A stretch of 64,000 nucleotides of DNA from Sphingobium estronivorans (GTDB lineage: Bacteria > Pseudomonadota > Alphaproteobacteria > Sphingomonadales > Sphingomonadaceae): positions 124,001-188,000 of the forward strand of contig NZ_LFCT01000002.1 of assembly GCF_008692605.1 (NCBI RefSeq), given 5' to 3'. A model generated the notes under the pieces. The model had not been told where the DNA came from. It saw only the letters and a list, made by a program, of their open reading frames with translations, and made no database searches. Position 1 is the first letter of the stretch. Each line of letters starts with the position of its first letter. Made by a program: the position numbers and the translations under genes. This document shows positions 46,176 through 54,981 of the stretch, piece after piece.

Positions 46176-48041
46176 ATGCCGCCATCCACGCCTGACAATT
46201 CCCCGCTGCCGCCCGTCTGGGCGACCATGCGGCGCTTCCTTCCCTATCTCTGGCCCGCCGATGCCCCTGCGCTGCGGCGGCGGGTGGTTATCGCCATGGC
46301 GCTGGTGCTGGTGGCGAAGGTCGTCAGCCTGGCCATGCCCTTCGCCTACAAGGGCGCTGTCGACCGGATGGTGCCGGGGATGGAGCCGGGCGTGGCCCTC
46401 GCCATGGCGCTGGTCGTGGCCTATGCGGGGGCGCGCTTCGGCAGCGTCCTCTTCGACAATCTGCGCAACGCCGTGTTCGAACGGGTCGGACAGGAGGCCG
46501 GACGGCGGCTGGCCGACGATGTGTTCGTGCATCTGCATCGGCTGTCGTTGCGCTTCCACCTCGACCGGCGCACCGGCGCCGTCACCAAGATCGTCGAGCG
46601 CGGCACGAAGAGCATCGACACGATGCTCTATTTCCTGCTGTTCAACATCGCGCCGACGGTGCTGGAACTCGCCGCCGTCTGCGTCATCTTCTTCGTGAAA
46701 TTCGGCCCCGGCCTGGTGGCCGCGACGCTGGTGATGGTGGGCCTTTATATCTGGTTCACCCGGACCATCACCGAATGGCGCAACCAGTTGCGGCGCGACA
46801 TGGTGGACATGGACACCAGCGCCGTCGCCCATGCCGTCGACAGCCTGCTCAATTTCGAGACGGTCAAATATTTCGGCGCGGAGGAGCGAGAGGCCACCCG
46901 CTATGCCAAGGCGATGCGCCGCTACGCCGATGCGGCGGTGAAGTCGGAAAACTCGCTGGCGTGGCTCAATATCGGCCAGTCGCTGATCACCAACCTGATG
47001 ATGGCGGGGGCCATGGGCTATACCGTCTGGGGGTGGAGCAAAGGGCAGTTTTCGACCGGCGACGTGGTGCTGGTGAATACGCTGCTCAGTCAGCTTTTCC
47101 GGCCGCTCGACCTGCTGGGCATGGTCTATCGCACGATCCGGCAAGGGTTGATCGACATGGAGGCGATGTACAAGCTGATCGACACGGAGACGGAGATCGC
47201 CGACGCGCCGGAAGCGCCGCCGCTGCATGTCGAGGCGGGTGAAGTGCGCTTCGATCATGTGCATTTCGGCTATGATCCCGAACGGGAGATTTTGCATGGC
47301 GTGAGCTTCACCGTGCCGGCTGGCAGGACGCTCGCCATTGTGGGGCCATCGGGCGCGGGCAAATCGACCATCGCCCGACTGCTGTTCCGCTTCTATGACA
47401 TTCAGGGCGGGCGCATCCTGATCGACGGGCAGGATGTTTCGGCAGTGACGCAGCAATCGCTGCGCTCGGCCATCGGCATCGTGCCGCAGGACATGGTGCT
47501 GTTCAACGACACGGTCGGCTATAATATCGGCTATGGCCGTCAGGGCGCGACCCAGGAGGAGATTGAGGCGGCGGCCAGGGCGGCGTCGATCCATGATTTC
47601 ATCATGCGACTGCCGCAGGGCTATGCCACGCGCGTCGGGGAACGCGGCCTGAAGCTGTCCGGCGGCGAAAAACAGCGGGTGGCGATCGCGCGGACGCTGC
47701 TCAAGGATCCGCCGGTGCTGGTGCTGGACGAGGCGACCAGCGCGCTCGACAGCCGGACCGAAACGGAGATTCAGGACGTGCTGCGCAGCATAGCGCGCAA
47801 ACGGACCACGCTGATCGTCGCGCATCGGCTGTCCACCGTGGTCGATGCCGATGAGATTATCGTCATGGAGCAGGGGCGCATTGTCGAGCGCGGACGGCAT
47901 GGCGATCTGGTGCGGGCGGACGGACTTTACGCCGCCATGTGGGCGCGGCAGGCGACCGAGCGGGAGGAAATGCCGGCCGATCCGGGCGTCGAGCCGAGGA
48001 TCGAGGACATGTTCGAGGTGGCGGACATACGCCGCGGCTGA
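46176..48041 (+). CDS. Atm1-type ABC exporter (ABCB7/HMT1-like)
   Basis: The 621-residue half-transporter has six membrane helices (about 37-320) and an ATPase domain. Walker A is GPSGAGKS (390-397), signature LSGGE (494-498), Walker B VLVLDEAT (514-521). The stretch around GTKSIDTMLYFLLFNIAPT is typical of Atm1 exporters, which export glutathione-bound metals or a sulfur compound across the inner membrane. I chose the ATG at 46176; GTG at 46140 is also in frame. Confidence 0.92.
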   Translation: MPPSTPDNSPLPPVWATMRRFLPYLWPADAPALRRRVVIAMALVLVAKVVSLAMPFAYKGAVDRMVPGMEPGVALAMALVVAYAGARFGSVLFDNLRNAVFERVGQEAGRRLADDVFVHLHRLSLRFHLDRRTGAVTKIVERGTKSIDTMLYFLLFNIAPTVLELAAVCVIFFVKFGPGLVAATLVMVGLYIWFTRTITEWRNQLRRDMVDMDTSAVAHAVDSLLNFETVKYFGAEEREATRYAKAMRRYADAAVKSENSLAWLNIGQSLITNLMMAGAMGYTVWGWSKGQFSTGDVVLVNTLLSQLFRPLDLLGMVYRTIRQGLIDMEAMYKLIDTETEIADAPEAPPLHVEAGEVRFDHVHFGYDPEREILHGVSFTVPAGRTLAIVGPSGAGKSTIARLLFRFYDIQGGRILIDGQDVSAVTQQSLRSAIGIVPQDMVLFNDTVGYNIGYGRQGATQEEIEAAARAASIHDFIMRLPQGYATRVGERGLKLSGGEKQRVAIARTLLKDPPVLVLDEATSALDSRTETEIQDVLRSIARKRTTLIVAHRLSTVVDADEIIVMEQGRIVERGRHGDLVRADGLYAAMWARQATEREEMPADPGVEPRIEDMFEVADIRRG

Positions 48042-48300
48042 CCTCCGCCACCGTCCCGGGCGCGCCCTCTTCCCATGCGCCAAGGGAAGGATTTTCAAGC
48101 GTCCGTTGATCTTTCCAGTCTCCTCCCCTATGATCCCGCTCGCGGACCGGGCCCCTCTGGCGCGCTGATCTCCATGCAGCGCGTGATGTCGGACCGCATC
48201 GGACTATCCGGTGCGACTGACGGCTTGGTTTAGACCACCCCTTCCCCTTCGCAGCGGATTCTCCGGTCAACTTTGTTGTTGAACGAGAGGAGCATATCCC

Positions 48301-49284
48301 GTGGAATTTCTCTTCATGGACTGGCTGGGGACAGCGGCCTGGTTCTGGCTGGCCTTCTTCGCCATCGTTGTGGCGCTGACCGCCTTCGACCTCGGTTTCC
48401 TGCACAAGGAAAACAAGGAAATCGGCATCAAGGAGAGCCTGAAGCTCTCCCTCTTCTACATCAGCATCGCCTGCGCGTTCGGCGCATGGGTCTGGTTCGT
48501 GCGCGGACCGGAGCCGGGGATGCAATATTTTACCGGTTTCTTCATCGAAAAGGCGCTGTCGATCGACAATGTCTTCGTCATCAGCCTGATCTTCACCTAT
48601 TTCGCAATTCCGCCGAAATATCAGTATCGCGCGCTGCTGTGGGGCATTATCGGCGTGATCGTGCTGCGCGGTCTGATGATCGCGGGCGGGGCGATGCTGC
48701 TGCATCAGGCATATTGGGTGCTGTACCTCTTCGCCGCCTTCCTGATCTTCACCGGCATTAAGATGATGTTCAGCGGCGACGAACCGATGGATGTCGGCAA
48801 GAATCCGCTGATCCGCTTCATTTCAAAGCATATGCGGGTAACGCCGCAGCTGCATGGCGAGCATTTCTTTGCGCGCATGGTCGATCCGAAGACGGAGAAA
48901 ATGGTGATGGCGGCAACGCCGCTGCTGCTGGCGCTGGTGGTGATCAATTTCGCCGATCTGGTGTTCGCGGTAGACAGTGTGCCAGCGATCTTCGCGATCA
49001 CGACCGACACTTTCATCGTCTATACCTCGAACGTCATGGCGATCCTGGGCCTGCGGGCGCTCTATTTCGCGCTGTCGGCCATGGTGCACCGCTTCCACTA
49101 TCTGAAATATGCGCTGGCCGCGATCCTGGTGTTCATCGGCACCAAGATCTTCGTGGCGGACTTCCTGCTGGATGGCGGGAAATTCCCGCCCGCCTTGAGC
49201 CTGGGCGTCACCTTTGCGCTGATCGGCGCGGGGGTCGGCTGGTCGCTGTGGAAGACGCGGCAGGAAGAGAGGCGTCTGGTCTGA
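48301..49284 (+). CDS. TerC family integral membrane protein
   Basis: The 327-residue protein has about eight to nine helices and TerC signatures: FIEKALSIDNVFVISLIF, NFADLVFAVDSVPAIFAIT and the acidic residues in them. TerC/Alx proteins relate to manganese export or metal loading of secreted proteins, and to tellurite resistance. The start is GTG at 48301 with AGAGGAG 8 bases upstream; ATG five codons later is an alternative. The 259-base leader has two hairpins (48161-48183 and 48195-48215). Confidence 0.92.
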   Translation: MEFLFMDWLGTAAWFWLAFFAIVVALTAFDLGFLHKENKEIGIKESLKLSLFYISIACAFGAWVWFVRGPEPGMQYFTGFFIEKALSIDNVFVISLIFTYFAIPPKYQYRALLWGIIGVIVLRGLMIAGGAMLLHQAYWVLYLFAAFLIFTGIKMMFSGDEPMDVGKNPLIRFISKHMRVTPQLHGEHFFARMVDPKTEKMVMAATPLLLALVVINFADLVFAVDSVPAIFAITTDTFIVYTSNVMAILGLRALYFALSAMVHRFHYLKYALAAILVFIGTKIFVADFLLDGGKFPPALSLGVTFALIGAGVGWSLWKTRQEERRLV

Positions 49285-49295
49285 CCGCCGTTCTA

Positions 49296-49420
49296 GAGCA
49301 AGTTGCTAAATCAGACGCGGGTCGCTTGCTCACCTCCTTTGTTGTCGCATCGTTTTTTACGAAAAACCCGAGCTCGGAGTCACGTCCCTCCGGCTCGCCC
49401 ACTTTTTCGCACGATGCTCC
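49296..49420. repeat. Intergenic repeat, copy B (125 bp)
   Basis: Nearly identical to 22442-22568 in the same orientation, with about 15 differences mostly in the left third. The left end reads CTAGAGCAAG, the right GATGCTCC. It lies 12 bases after the TerC stop. No open frame in it looks coding. Confidence 0.85.
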
Positions 49421-49466
49421 AGGGGAGCCGCATTTCGCTGCCGAAACGCGGCTCCTCTTATACCGC

Positions 49467-50087
49467 TCAGCGGTTCGTCACGGTCGTGGTCGTCTTTTCC
49501 ACGACCGAGGTGCGCGCGGGACTGCTGGTCTTGCGCACAACCCTATGTTTGACCGGAGCCGCCTTGCGCACGGCGGTCGTTGGAACGGTCTTGACCGTCT
49601 CCGTCGTGACGGTCGTGCTCGCGGGCGGAGGCGTGGCGGCCGCCGCACGAGCGGCCTGCGCGTCGGACGCCGCCGAGGCCGCGGCCCGCTCGGCCGCATC
49701 CGCGCGGGCATTGGCGGCGGCGGCGTCTTGCTGCGCGGATGCTGCGGTGGATGCCTGGATTTGCGCATCCGTTTCGGCGCGGACCTGCTTTTCGCCAATC
49801 GCGGTATCGGCAAATTGCTGCGCCTCGATCGCCGTCGTTATGGCGTCTTTCTTTTTACCGTTTCTAAGCTGTTCCTGGGCGAGGCGGAGCGACGCCTGGG
49901 CCTTGGCCATGACCGCAGGGTTCACGTCGCCGCTATTCAGCTTGGCGGCGGCGTCGATCTTGCCCCGGGCCTCCGCAATGGCGGCCAGAGCCCGTTTCTG
50001 GTCGTCGCCTGCCAGTGCCGGGCTGCTCACGAGAAATAAAGTCGATGCAGCAGCAAGCACACGCATTGAAGCGCCAATCCCACGCAT
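49467..50087 (-). CDS. Periplasmic Ala-rich coiled-coil protein (DUF4398-like)
   Basis: The 206-residue protein has a Sec signal MRGIGASMRVLAAASTLF ending near ALAG. The next part (about 28-90; LAAIAEARGKIDAAAKLNSG, ASLRLAQEQLRNGKKKDA) resembles DUF4398 lipid-associated helical domains. Residues 90-150 form an Ala-rich coiled coil and the tail is Thr/Val/Lys-rich and disordered. Function unknown. The ATG at 50087 has AGGAG at good spacing, but that site is one arm of an 8-bp hairpin. Confidence 0.7.
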   Translation of the reverse strand: MRGIGASMRVLAAASTLFLVSSPALAGDDQKRALAAIAEARGKIDAAAKLNSGDVNPAVMAKAQASLRLAQEQLRNGKKKDAITTAIEAQQFADTAIGEKQVRAETDAQIQASTAASAQQDAAAANARADAAERAAASAASDAQAARAAAATPPPASTTVTTETVKTVPTTAVRKAAPVKHRVVRKTSSPARTSVVEKTTTTVTNR

Positions 50088-50089
50088 AG

Positions 50090-50122
50090 TTTCTCCTGTC
50101 ATCATGTTTAGTGGAGGAGAAA
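50090..50122 (-). promoter_or_regulatory. Hairpin over the ribosome binding site of the periplasmic coiled-coil gene
   Basis: On the minus strand TTTCTCCT (50122-50115) is a perfect complement of AGGAGAAA (50097-50090), 17 bases apart. The second arm is the ribosome binding site, two bases before the ATG. Folding would hide it from the ribosome, as in RNA thermometers or protein-controlled leaders. Confidence 0.5.
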
Positions 50123-50154
50123 ACGTGCGATCAGATCACGAAGTTCCAGACCGA

Positions 50155-50553
50155 TCAATTGTCCAGAAAAGGCGCGGAAACATCCGGCGGAACACGGAGT
50201 ATGCGACCGCTTTGCTTGTCGATGATCGCCCAGGTCGATTTGGCCGCGACTTTTACCTTGCCATCGGACCCGGTAAATTCCATATGCCGGTCGAAGCGGG
50301 CGCCACGCGGACCGTCCGGAATCCAGGTGCGGACGGAAACCGTTTCTCCCTGCCGAACGTTCCCGCGATAGTCGATTTCATGCCGGGTCACGACCCAGAC
50401 ATAGGCGTCGACATGCGCCGGGTCTGCGTCGCGGGTCCAGTGTTCGGTCGCGACCTGTTCCATCCATTGGACCCAGACGGCATTGTTCACATGGCCGAGC
50501 ATATCGATATGCTCGGGCGCGGCCGTGAAGTGGGTGATGTAGGTCGAGGACAT
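50155..50553 (-). CDS. Acyl-CoA thioesterase (4HBT hotdog fold)
   Basis: The 132-residue protein is a single hotdog domain of the 4-hydroxybenzoyl-CoA thioesterase/YbgC group. The motif HIDMLGHVNNAVWVQWMEQV holds the catalytic Asp equivalent. It should cleave an acyl-CoA of unknown chain. Its ATG overlaps the stop of the peptidase gene upstream (TGATG), so the two are coupled. Confidence 0.9.
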   Translation of the reverse strand: MSSTYITHFTAAPEHIDMLGHVNNAVWVQWMEQVATEHWTRDADPAHVDAYVWVVTRHEIDYRGNVRQGETVSVRTWIPDGPRGARFDRHMEFTGSDGKVKVAAKSTWAIIDKQSGRILRVPPDVSAPFLDN

Positions 50554-52601
50554 CAGTCAGCCACGCCCAGTTGCCACAGGATGAAGGCGAACTCCTCCGC
50601 CAGTTCGTGGAGGCTTTCGAACCGGCCCGATTTGCCGCCATGGCCCGCGCCCATATTGGTCTTCAGGATCAGCATATTGCCGTCCGTCTTGGTGGCGCGC
50701 AGTTTCGCCACCCATTTGGCCGGTTCCCAATAGGTGACGCGGGGGTCGTTGAGACCCGCCGTGACCATCAGCGGCGGATAATCCTGGGTGCTGACATTGC
50801 TGTAGGGATCGTAGGCAAGGATCGTCTCGAACGCCGCCTTGTCCTCGATGGGGTTGCCCCATTCGGGCCATTCGCCGGGCGTCAGCGGCAGGGTTTCGTC
50901 CAGCATGGTGTTGAGCACGTCGACAAAGGGCACATGCGCCACCACCGCGCCCCAGAGGTCCGGGTCGCTGTTGACGACCGCGCCCATCAGCTCGCCGCCC
51001 GCCGATCCGCCGGAGATGCCGATCCGGCCCCTGGAGGTATATTGGAGGTCGATCAGCCCCTTCGCCACGTCCACGAAATCGGTGAAGCTGTTCGTCCGCT
51101 TGTCGAGCTTGCCGTCGAGATACCATTGCTGGCCAAGGTCGTCGCCGCCGCGAATATGGGCGAGCGCGAAGGCGAAACCGCGATCCAGCAGCGACAGGCG
51201 GCTGGTGGAGAAGCCCGGCTCCATGGCGATGCCGTAAGCGCCATAGCCGTAAAGGTGCAGCGGCGCGCTGCCGTCGCGGGGCAGGTCCCTGGGGTAGACG
51301 ATGGAGACGGGAATCTGCGTGCCGTCCCGCGCCGCGATCATCAGCCGCTCCGTCGCATAGCGGGTCGCGTCATAGCCCGAAGGGATTTCCTGCACCTTCA
51401 GCACTTCGAGTTCACCCGTGGCAAGGTGATAGTCGTAGATGGTGTCGGGCGTGACCATCGATTCATAGCCGATGCGCAGCTTCGTCACGTCATATTCGGG
51501 ATTGTCGTCGAGCGACGCGGAATAGCTGGCTTCGGGGAAGGGAATGCGCTTGGGCGCGTGGGTCGCATAATCGCGCAGTTCGATCTGGTCGAGGCCGTCC
51601 TGCCGCCCTTCGGTGACGTAGAAGCCCTTGAACAGGGTGAAGTCGGTCAGGTAGAAATGCGGGTCGGACGCAATCACCTCTTCCCACCGGTCCGGCGCCT
51701 CCAGCGACGCCTTGACCAGCCGGAAGTTCGGATGGGTGTCATTGGTGCGGATATAGAGCGTGCCCTCATGCTCATCGACCTCATATTCGCGGCCGGGCTT
51801 GCGGGCAGCGACGAGCAAGGGTTCGGCCGTCGGATTGTCGGCGGGCAGCAGCCAGGTTTCGGTCGTCACATGGTCGCCGGTCGCGATCACGATCCACTTT
51901 TCGGAAGAGGTGAGGCCGACCGAGACGCGGAAACCTTCGTCATCCTCGTGGAACAGTTCGATGTCGCTTTCCACGCTCTGCCCCAGCCAGTGCAGGCGGG
52001 CATTATCGGTGCGCCATTGATCGTTGGCGATGCCGTAGAGCAGCCCCTTGCTGTCGCTCGTCCACACCAGCGAGGACAGGGTGTCGGGAATGATCTCCGG
52101 CAGGATGTCCCCGGTGAAGAGGTCCTTGATCCGCGCCTCGAACCGTTCCGAGCCGTTATTGTCGATGGCATAAGCGAGGTAGCGGCCGTCCGGGCTGACC
52201 GACATCGCGCCCAGGCGGAAATAGTCGTGGCCCTCCGCCAGTGCAGGCTCGTCGAGGATCAGCTGGTCCTCACCGCCCGCGACGGGCTTGCGATACCATT
52301 TGCGATATTGGGCGCCGATTTCGAACGCGCGCCAGTAGATATAATCGCCATCCTTCTGCGGGACCGAGCTGTCATCTTCCTTGATGCGGCCCTTCATCTC
52401 CGCAAACAGCGCGTCGGTCAGCGCCTTGTGCGGCTGCATCGCGGCTTCGAAATAGGCGTTCTCTGCCTCCAGATAGGACAGCACCGCCTCGTCCTTCACC
52501 TCCGGATAGCCGGGGTCGCGCAGCCACGCATAGGGATCCTCCACCGTGATGCCATGGCGGGAGAAGCTGTGCGGGCGGCGGTCAGCGGTCGGAGCGTTCA
52601 T
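50553..52601 (-). CDS. ptrB: Oligopeptidase B (S9A serine peptidase)
   Basis: The 682-residue protein has an N-terminal beta-propeller (about 70-400) and a C-terminal alpha/beta hydrolase domain. The triad is S533 (GISGGSAGGELMG), D619 (AGLNDPRV) and H654 (MGAGHGGKSGR). The acidic pocket and length fit oligopeptidase B, which cuts short peptides after Arg/Lys in the cytosol; no signal peptide is seen. It is divergent from the aminopeptidase P gene, which also acts on peptides. Confidence 0.93.
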   Translation of the reverse strand: MNAPTADRRPHSFSRHGITVEDPYAWLRDPGYPEVKDEAVLSYLEAENAYFEAAMQPHKALTDALFAEMKGRIKEDDSSVPQKDGDYIYWRAFEIGAQYRKWYRKPVAGGEDQLILDEPALAEGHDYFRLGAMSVSPDGRYLAYAIDNNGSERFEARIKDLFTGDILPEIIPDTLSSLVWTSDSKGLLYGIANDQWRTDNARLHWLGQSVESDIELFHEDDEGFRVSVGLTSSEKWIVIATGDHVTTETWLLPADNPTAEPLLVAARKPGREYEVDEHEGTLYIRTNDTHPNFRLVKASLEAPDRWEEVIASDPHFYLTDFTLFKGFYVTEGRQDGLDQIELRDYATHAPKRIPFPEASYSASLDDNPEYDVTKLRIGYESMVTPDTIYDYHLATGELEVLKVQEIPSGYDATRYATERLMIAARDGTQIPVSIVYPRDLPRDGSAPLHLYGYGAYGIAMEPGFSTSRLSLLDRGFAFALAHIRGGDDLGQQWYLDGKLDKRTNSFTDFVDVAKGLIDLQYTSRGRIGISGGSAGGELMGAVVNSDPDLWGAVVAHVPFVDVLNTMLDETLPLTPGEWPEWGNPIEDKAAFETILAYDPYSNVSTQDYPPLMVTAGLNDPRVTYWEPAKWVAKLRATKTDGNMLILKTNMGAGHGGKSGRFESLHELAEEFAFILWQLGVAD

Positions 52602-52694
52602 TCACTATCCTGATCTGGCGAAACGATATGGGTCTGCTTATGTTGGCGGCCATAGGCCCTGTGCAAGAGGGCCGACAAGTCCAAGGGAAATTTG

Positions 52695-54476
52695 ATGTCT
52701 ACTCATGAAGACCGGCTGAAGGCCCTGCGCGCCCAATTGGTGCGCGATAAACTGGATGGCTTCGTCGTGCCGCTGACCGATGAGCATATGAGCGAATATG
52801 TCGGCGCCTATGCCCAGCGGCTGGCCTGGCTGACGGGCTTCCAAGGCTCGGCGGGCAGCGCGGTGGTGCTTCCCGAAGAGGCGGCGATCTTCGTCGACGG
52901 GCGCTACACGCTGCAGGTGCGCGAGCAGGTCGACGGGGCGCACTGGCAATATGAGAGCGTGCCGCAAACCTCCGTGGCGGCGTGGTTGGGCGAGCATGTC
53001 CCGGCGGGCGGGCGGATCGGTTACGATCCCTGGTTGCACACCCGGGCCTGGGTGAAGGCGGCGAGCGAGGCGCTGGCCGAACGCGGGGCGGAGCTGGTGG
53101 CGGTCGACACCAATCCGGTGGACGCGGTCTGGCCGGACCGGCCCGCGCCGAGCGACGCCAGGCTGGTGGTGCATGAGGACCGCCATGCCGGGCGGTCGGC
53201 GGCCGAGAAGCGGCAGGCGATGGCGGACTGGCTGGCGGCGAAGCATGCCGATGCGGCAGTGTTGTCGGCGCTCGATTCGCTGGCCTGGACCTTCAACATC
53301 CGCGGCAAGGATGTGGATCGGACGCCGGTGGCGCTCGCCTATGCCATCGTCCATGCCGACGCGACGGCGGACCTGTATGTCGCGCCGGAGAAAATCGACG
53401 AGGCGGTGGTGAAGCATCTGGGCAACGCGGTGCGCGTGCAGCCCCGGGCCGATTTCGCCGATGCGCTGGCGGGCTTTGCCGGCAAGACCGTGGTTGCCGA
53501 CCCGGAACGGGCCGTGGCCGCGATCTTCGAGGCGCTGGAAGCGGGCGGCGCGCAGGTGCTGGCGCTGCGCGATCCGGCGGTGCTGCCCAAGGCGGTGAAG
53601 AACCCCGTGGAGATCACCGGGCACAAGGCAGCGCAGGCGCGCGACGGAGCGGCGCTCAGCCGGTTCCTGCACTGGATCGCGGTCGAAGCGCCCAGGGGCG
53701 GCGTCGATGAACTGGGCGCGGCGGCGAAGCTGGAGGCGTTTCGCAAGGAAACCGGGCTGCTGGAAGATCTGTCCTTCGACACCATTTCCGGCGCGGGGCC
53801 GAATGGCGCCGTGGTGCATTACCGGGTCGAGGAAAAGACCAATCGCAGGATCGAGAAGGGCAGCCTCTATCTGGTCGATTCGGGCGGGCAGTATCGCGAC
53901 GGCACCACCGACGTGACCCGCACCATCGCCATCGGCACGCCCTCGGACGAGATGAAGCATCGCTTCACGCTGGTGCTGAAGGGGCATATCGCGCTGGCCC
54001 GCGCGCAGTTCCCGCAGGGCACGCGGGGCGGACAGCTCGACGTGCTGGCGCGGCAATTCCTCTGGGCCGAAGGGCTGGATTATGCCCATGGCACCGGCCA
54101 TGGCGTCGGCAGCTTCCTGTCGGTGCATGAGGGGCCACAGCGGATCGCCACCTTCGCCGGCGGCGACGAGCCGTTGCAGGCGGGCATGATCCTCTCCAAC
54201 GAGCCGGGCTATTACAAGACCGGCGAGTACGGCATCCGGATCGAGAATCTGGTGCTGGTCGAACCGCGCGAGGTGACAGGTGCCGAGCGGGAGATGCTGG
54301 GCTTCGAAACGCTGACCTTCGCGCCGATCGACCGCAATGCGATTGCGGCGGACCTGCTCACCGGCGCGGAGCGCGCCTGGCTGGACGCTTATCACGCCAA
54401 GGTGATGGAGGTTGTGGGGCCGCAGCTTGAAGGCGCGGCGCTCGATTGGCTGAAGGCGGCCTGCGCGCCCTTGTAA
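52695..54476 (+). CDS. Xaa-Pro aminopeptidase (M24B, aminopeptidase P family)
   Basis: The 593-residue protein has two creatinase N-domains (about 1-300) and a pita-bread metallopeptidase domain with metal ligands in DSGGQYRDGTTDVTRT, HGTGHGVGSFLSVHEGP and NEPGYYKTGEYGIRIENL. It removes the first residue from peptides with proline in second place. This three-domain length matches the eukaryote-like long form. I chose ATG at 52695 rather than the TTG immediately before it. Confidence 0.93.
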   Translation: MSTHEDRLKALRAQLVRDKLDGFVVPLTDEHMSEYVGAYAQRLAWLTGFQGSAGSAVVLPEEAAIFVDGRYTLQVREQVDGAHWQYESVPQTSVAAWLGEHVPAGGRIGYDPWLHTRAWVKAASEALAERGAELVAVDTNPVDAVWPDRPAPSDARLVVHEDRHAGRSAAEKRQAMADWLAAKHADAAVLSALDSLAWTFNIRGKDVDRTPVALAYAIVHADATADLYVAPEKIDEAVVKHLGNAVRVQPRADFADALAGFAGKTVVADPERAVAAIFEALEAGGAQVLALRDPAVLPKAVKNPVEITGHKAAQARDGAALSRFLHWIAVEAPRGGVDELGAAAKLEAFRKETGLLEDLSFDTISGAGPNGAVVHYRVEEKTNRRIEKGSLYLVDSGGQYRDGTTDVTRTIAIGTPSDEMKHRFTLVLKGHIALARAQFPQGTRGGQLDVLARQFLWAEGLDYAHGTGHGVGSFLSVHEGPQRIATFAGGDEPLQAGMILSNEPGYYKTGEYGIRIENLVLVEPREVTGAEREMLGFETLTFAPIDRNAIAADLLTGAERAWLDAYHAKVMEVVGPQLEGAALDWLKAACAPL

Positions 54477-54482
54477 GCGGGT

Positions 54483-54629
54483 TTACCCCCTGGCGTCGTC
54501 GGGGCGCTGGGGGGTTTCCACCTCCTTCGATTCGCGCGCCTGCGTCTTGCGGCGGCGCAGATTGTCCCGCAATGCCTGCGCCAACCGCTCTTTCCGTTCG
54601 TCTTGCCCGCCGGCTTTTCCTGTCATCAT
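54483..54629 (-). CDS. Small basic protein conserved in sphingomonads (48 aa)
   Basis: This short ORF reads MMTGKAGGQDERKERLAQAL and RDNLRRRKTQARESKEVE before an acidic tail, giving one amphipathic, highly charged helix. AAGGA lies 6 bases ahead of the ATG. I recall very similar short proteins in other sphingomonad genomes, but cannot verify it here. Function unknown. It is convergent with the aminopeptidase P gene and too short for many gene callers. Confidence 0.65.
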   Translation of the reverse strand: MMTGKAGGQDERKERLAQALRDNLRRRKTQARESKEVETPQRPDDARG

Positions 54630-54744
54630 GGGCGGTCCTTAAGCAATTTACACAAAGTGCCGCAAGCCGCCTTGACATGGAACGATGAGGCGGCCATAGG
54701 CCCGGCTCCGCTGGCGCGATAAGCCAGACGGAGCTGAAAATAGT

Positions 54745-54819
<75 letters not shown>

Positions 54820-54981
54820 TTTTCCTCCCGCGACCCTTTAGTCGCCTGATTTTCCAACATTCCGGGACTCGAGCGGTCCTAGCCCGCGATACACCTCACG
54901 GCATGTCGCTGATGGACGATGAAGCGCAGCGCCGTGCGGCGGTCCTCCACCGGCGTGGCGGTGGAACGCCCGAGGCCTGAC

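Noticed and set aside
48042-48300. yybP-ykoY manganese riboswitch upstream of TerC
   Set aside because: The conserved core sequences of the family are not visible, although hairpins exist; listed as a finding to test, not as a feature.
54903-54980. 25-codon plus-strand ORF after tRNA-Thr
   Set aside because: No ribosome binding site and no recognisable sequence; the length is within chance.
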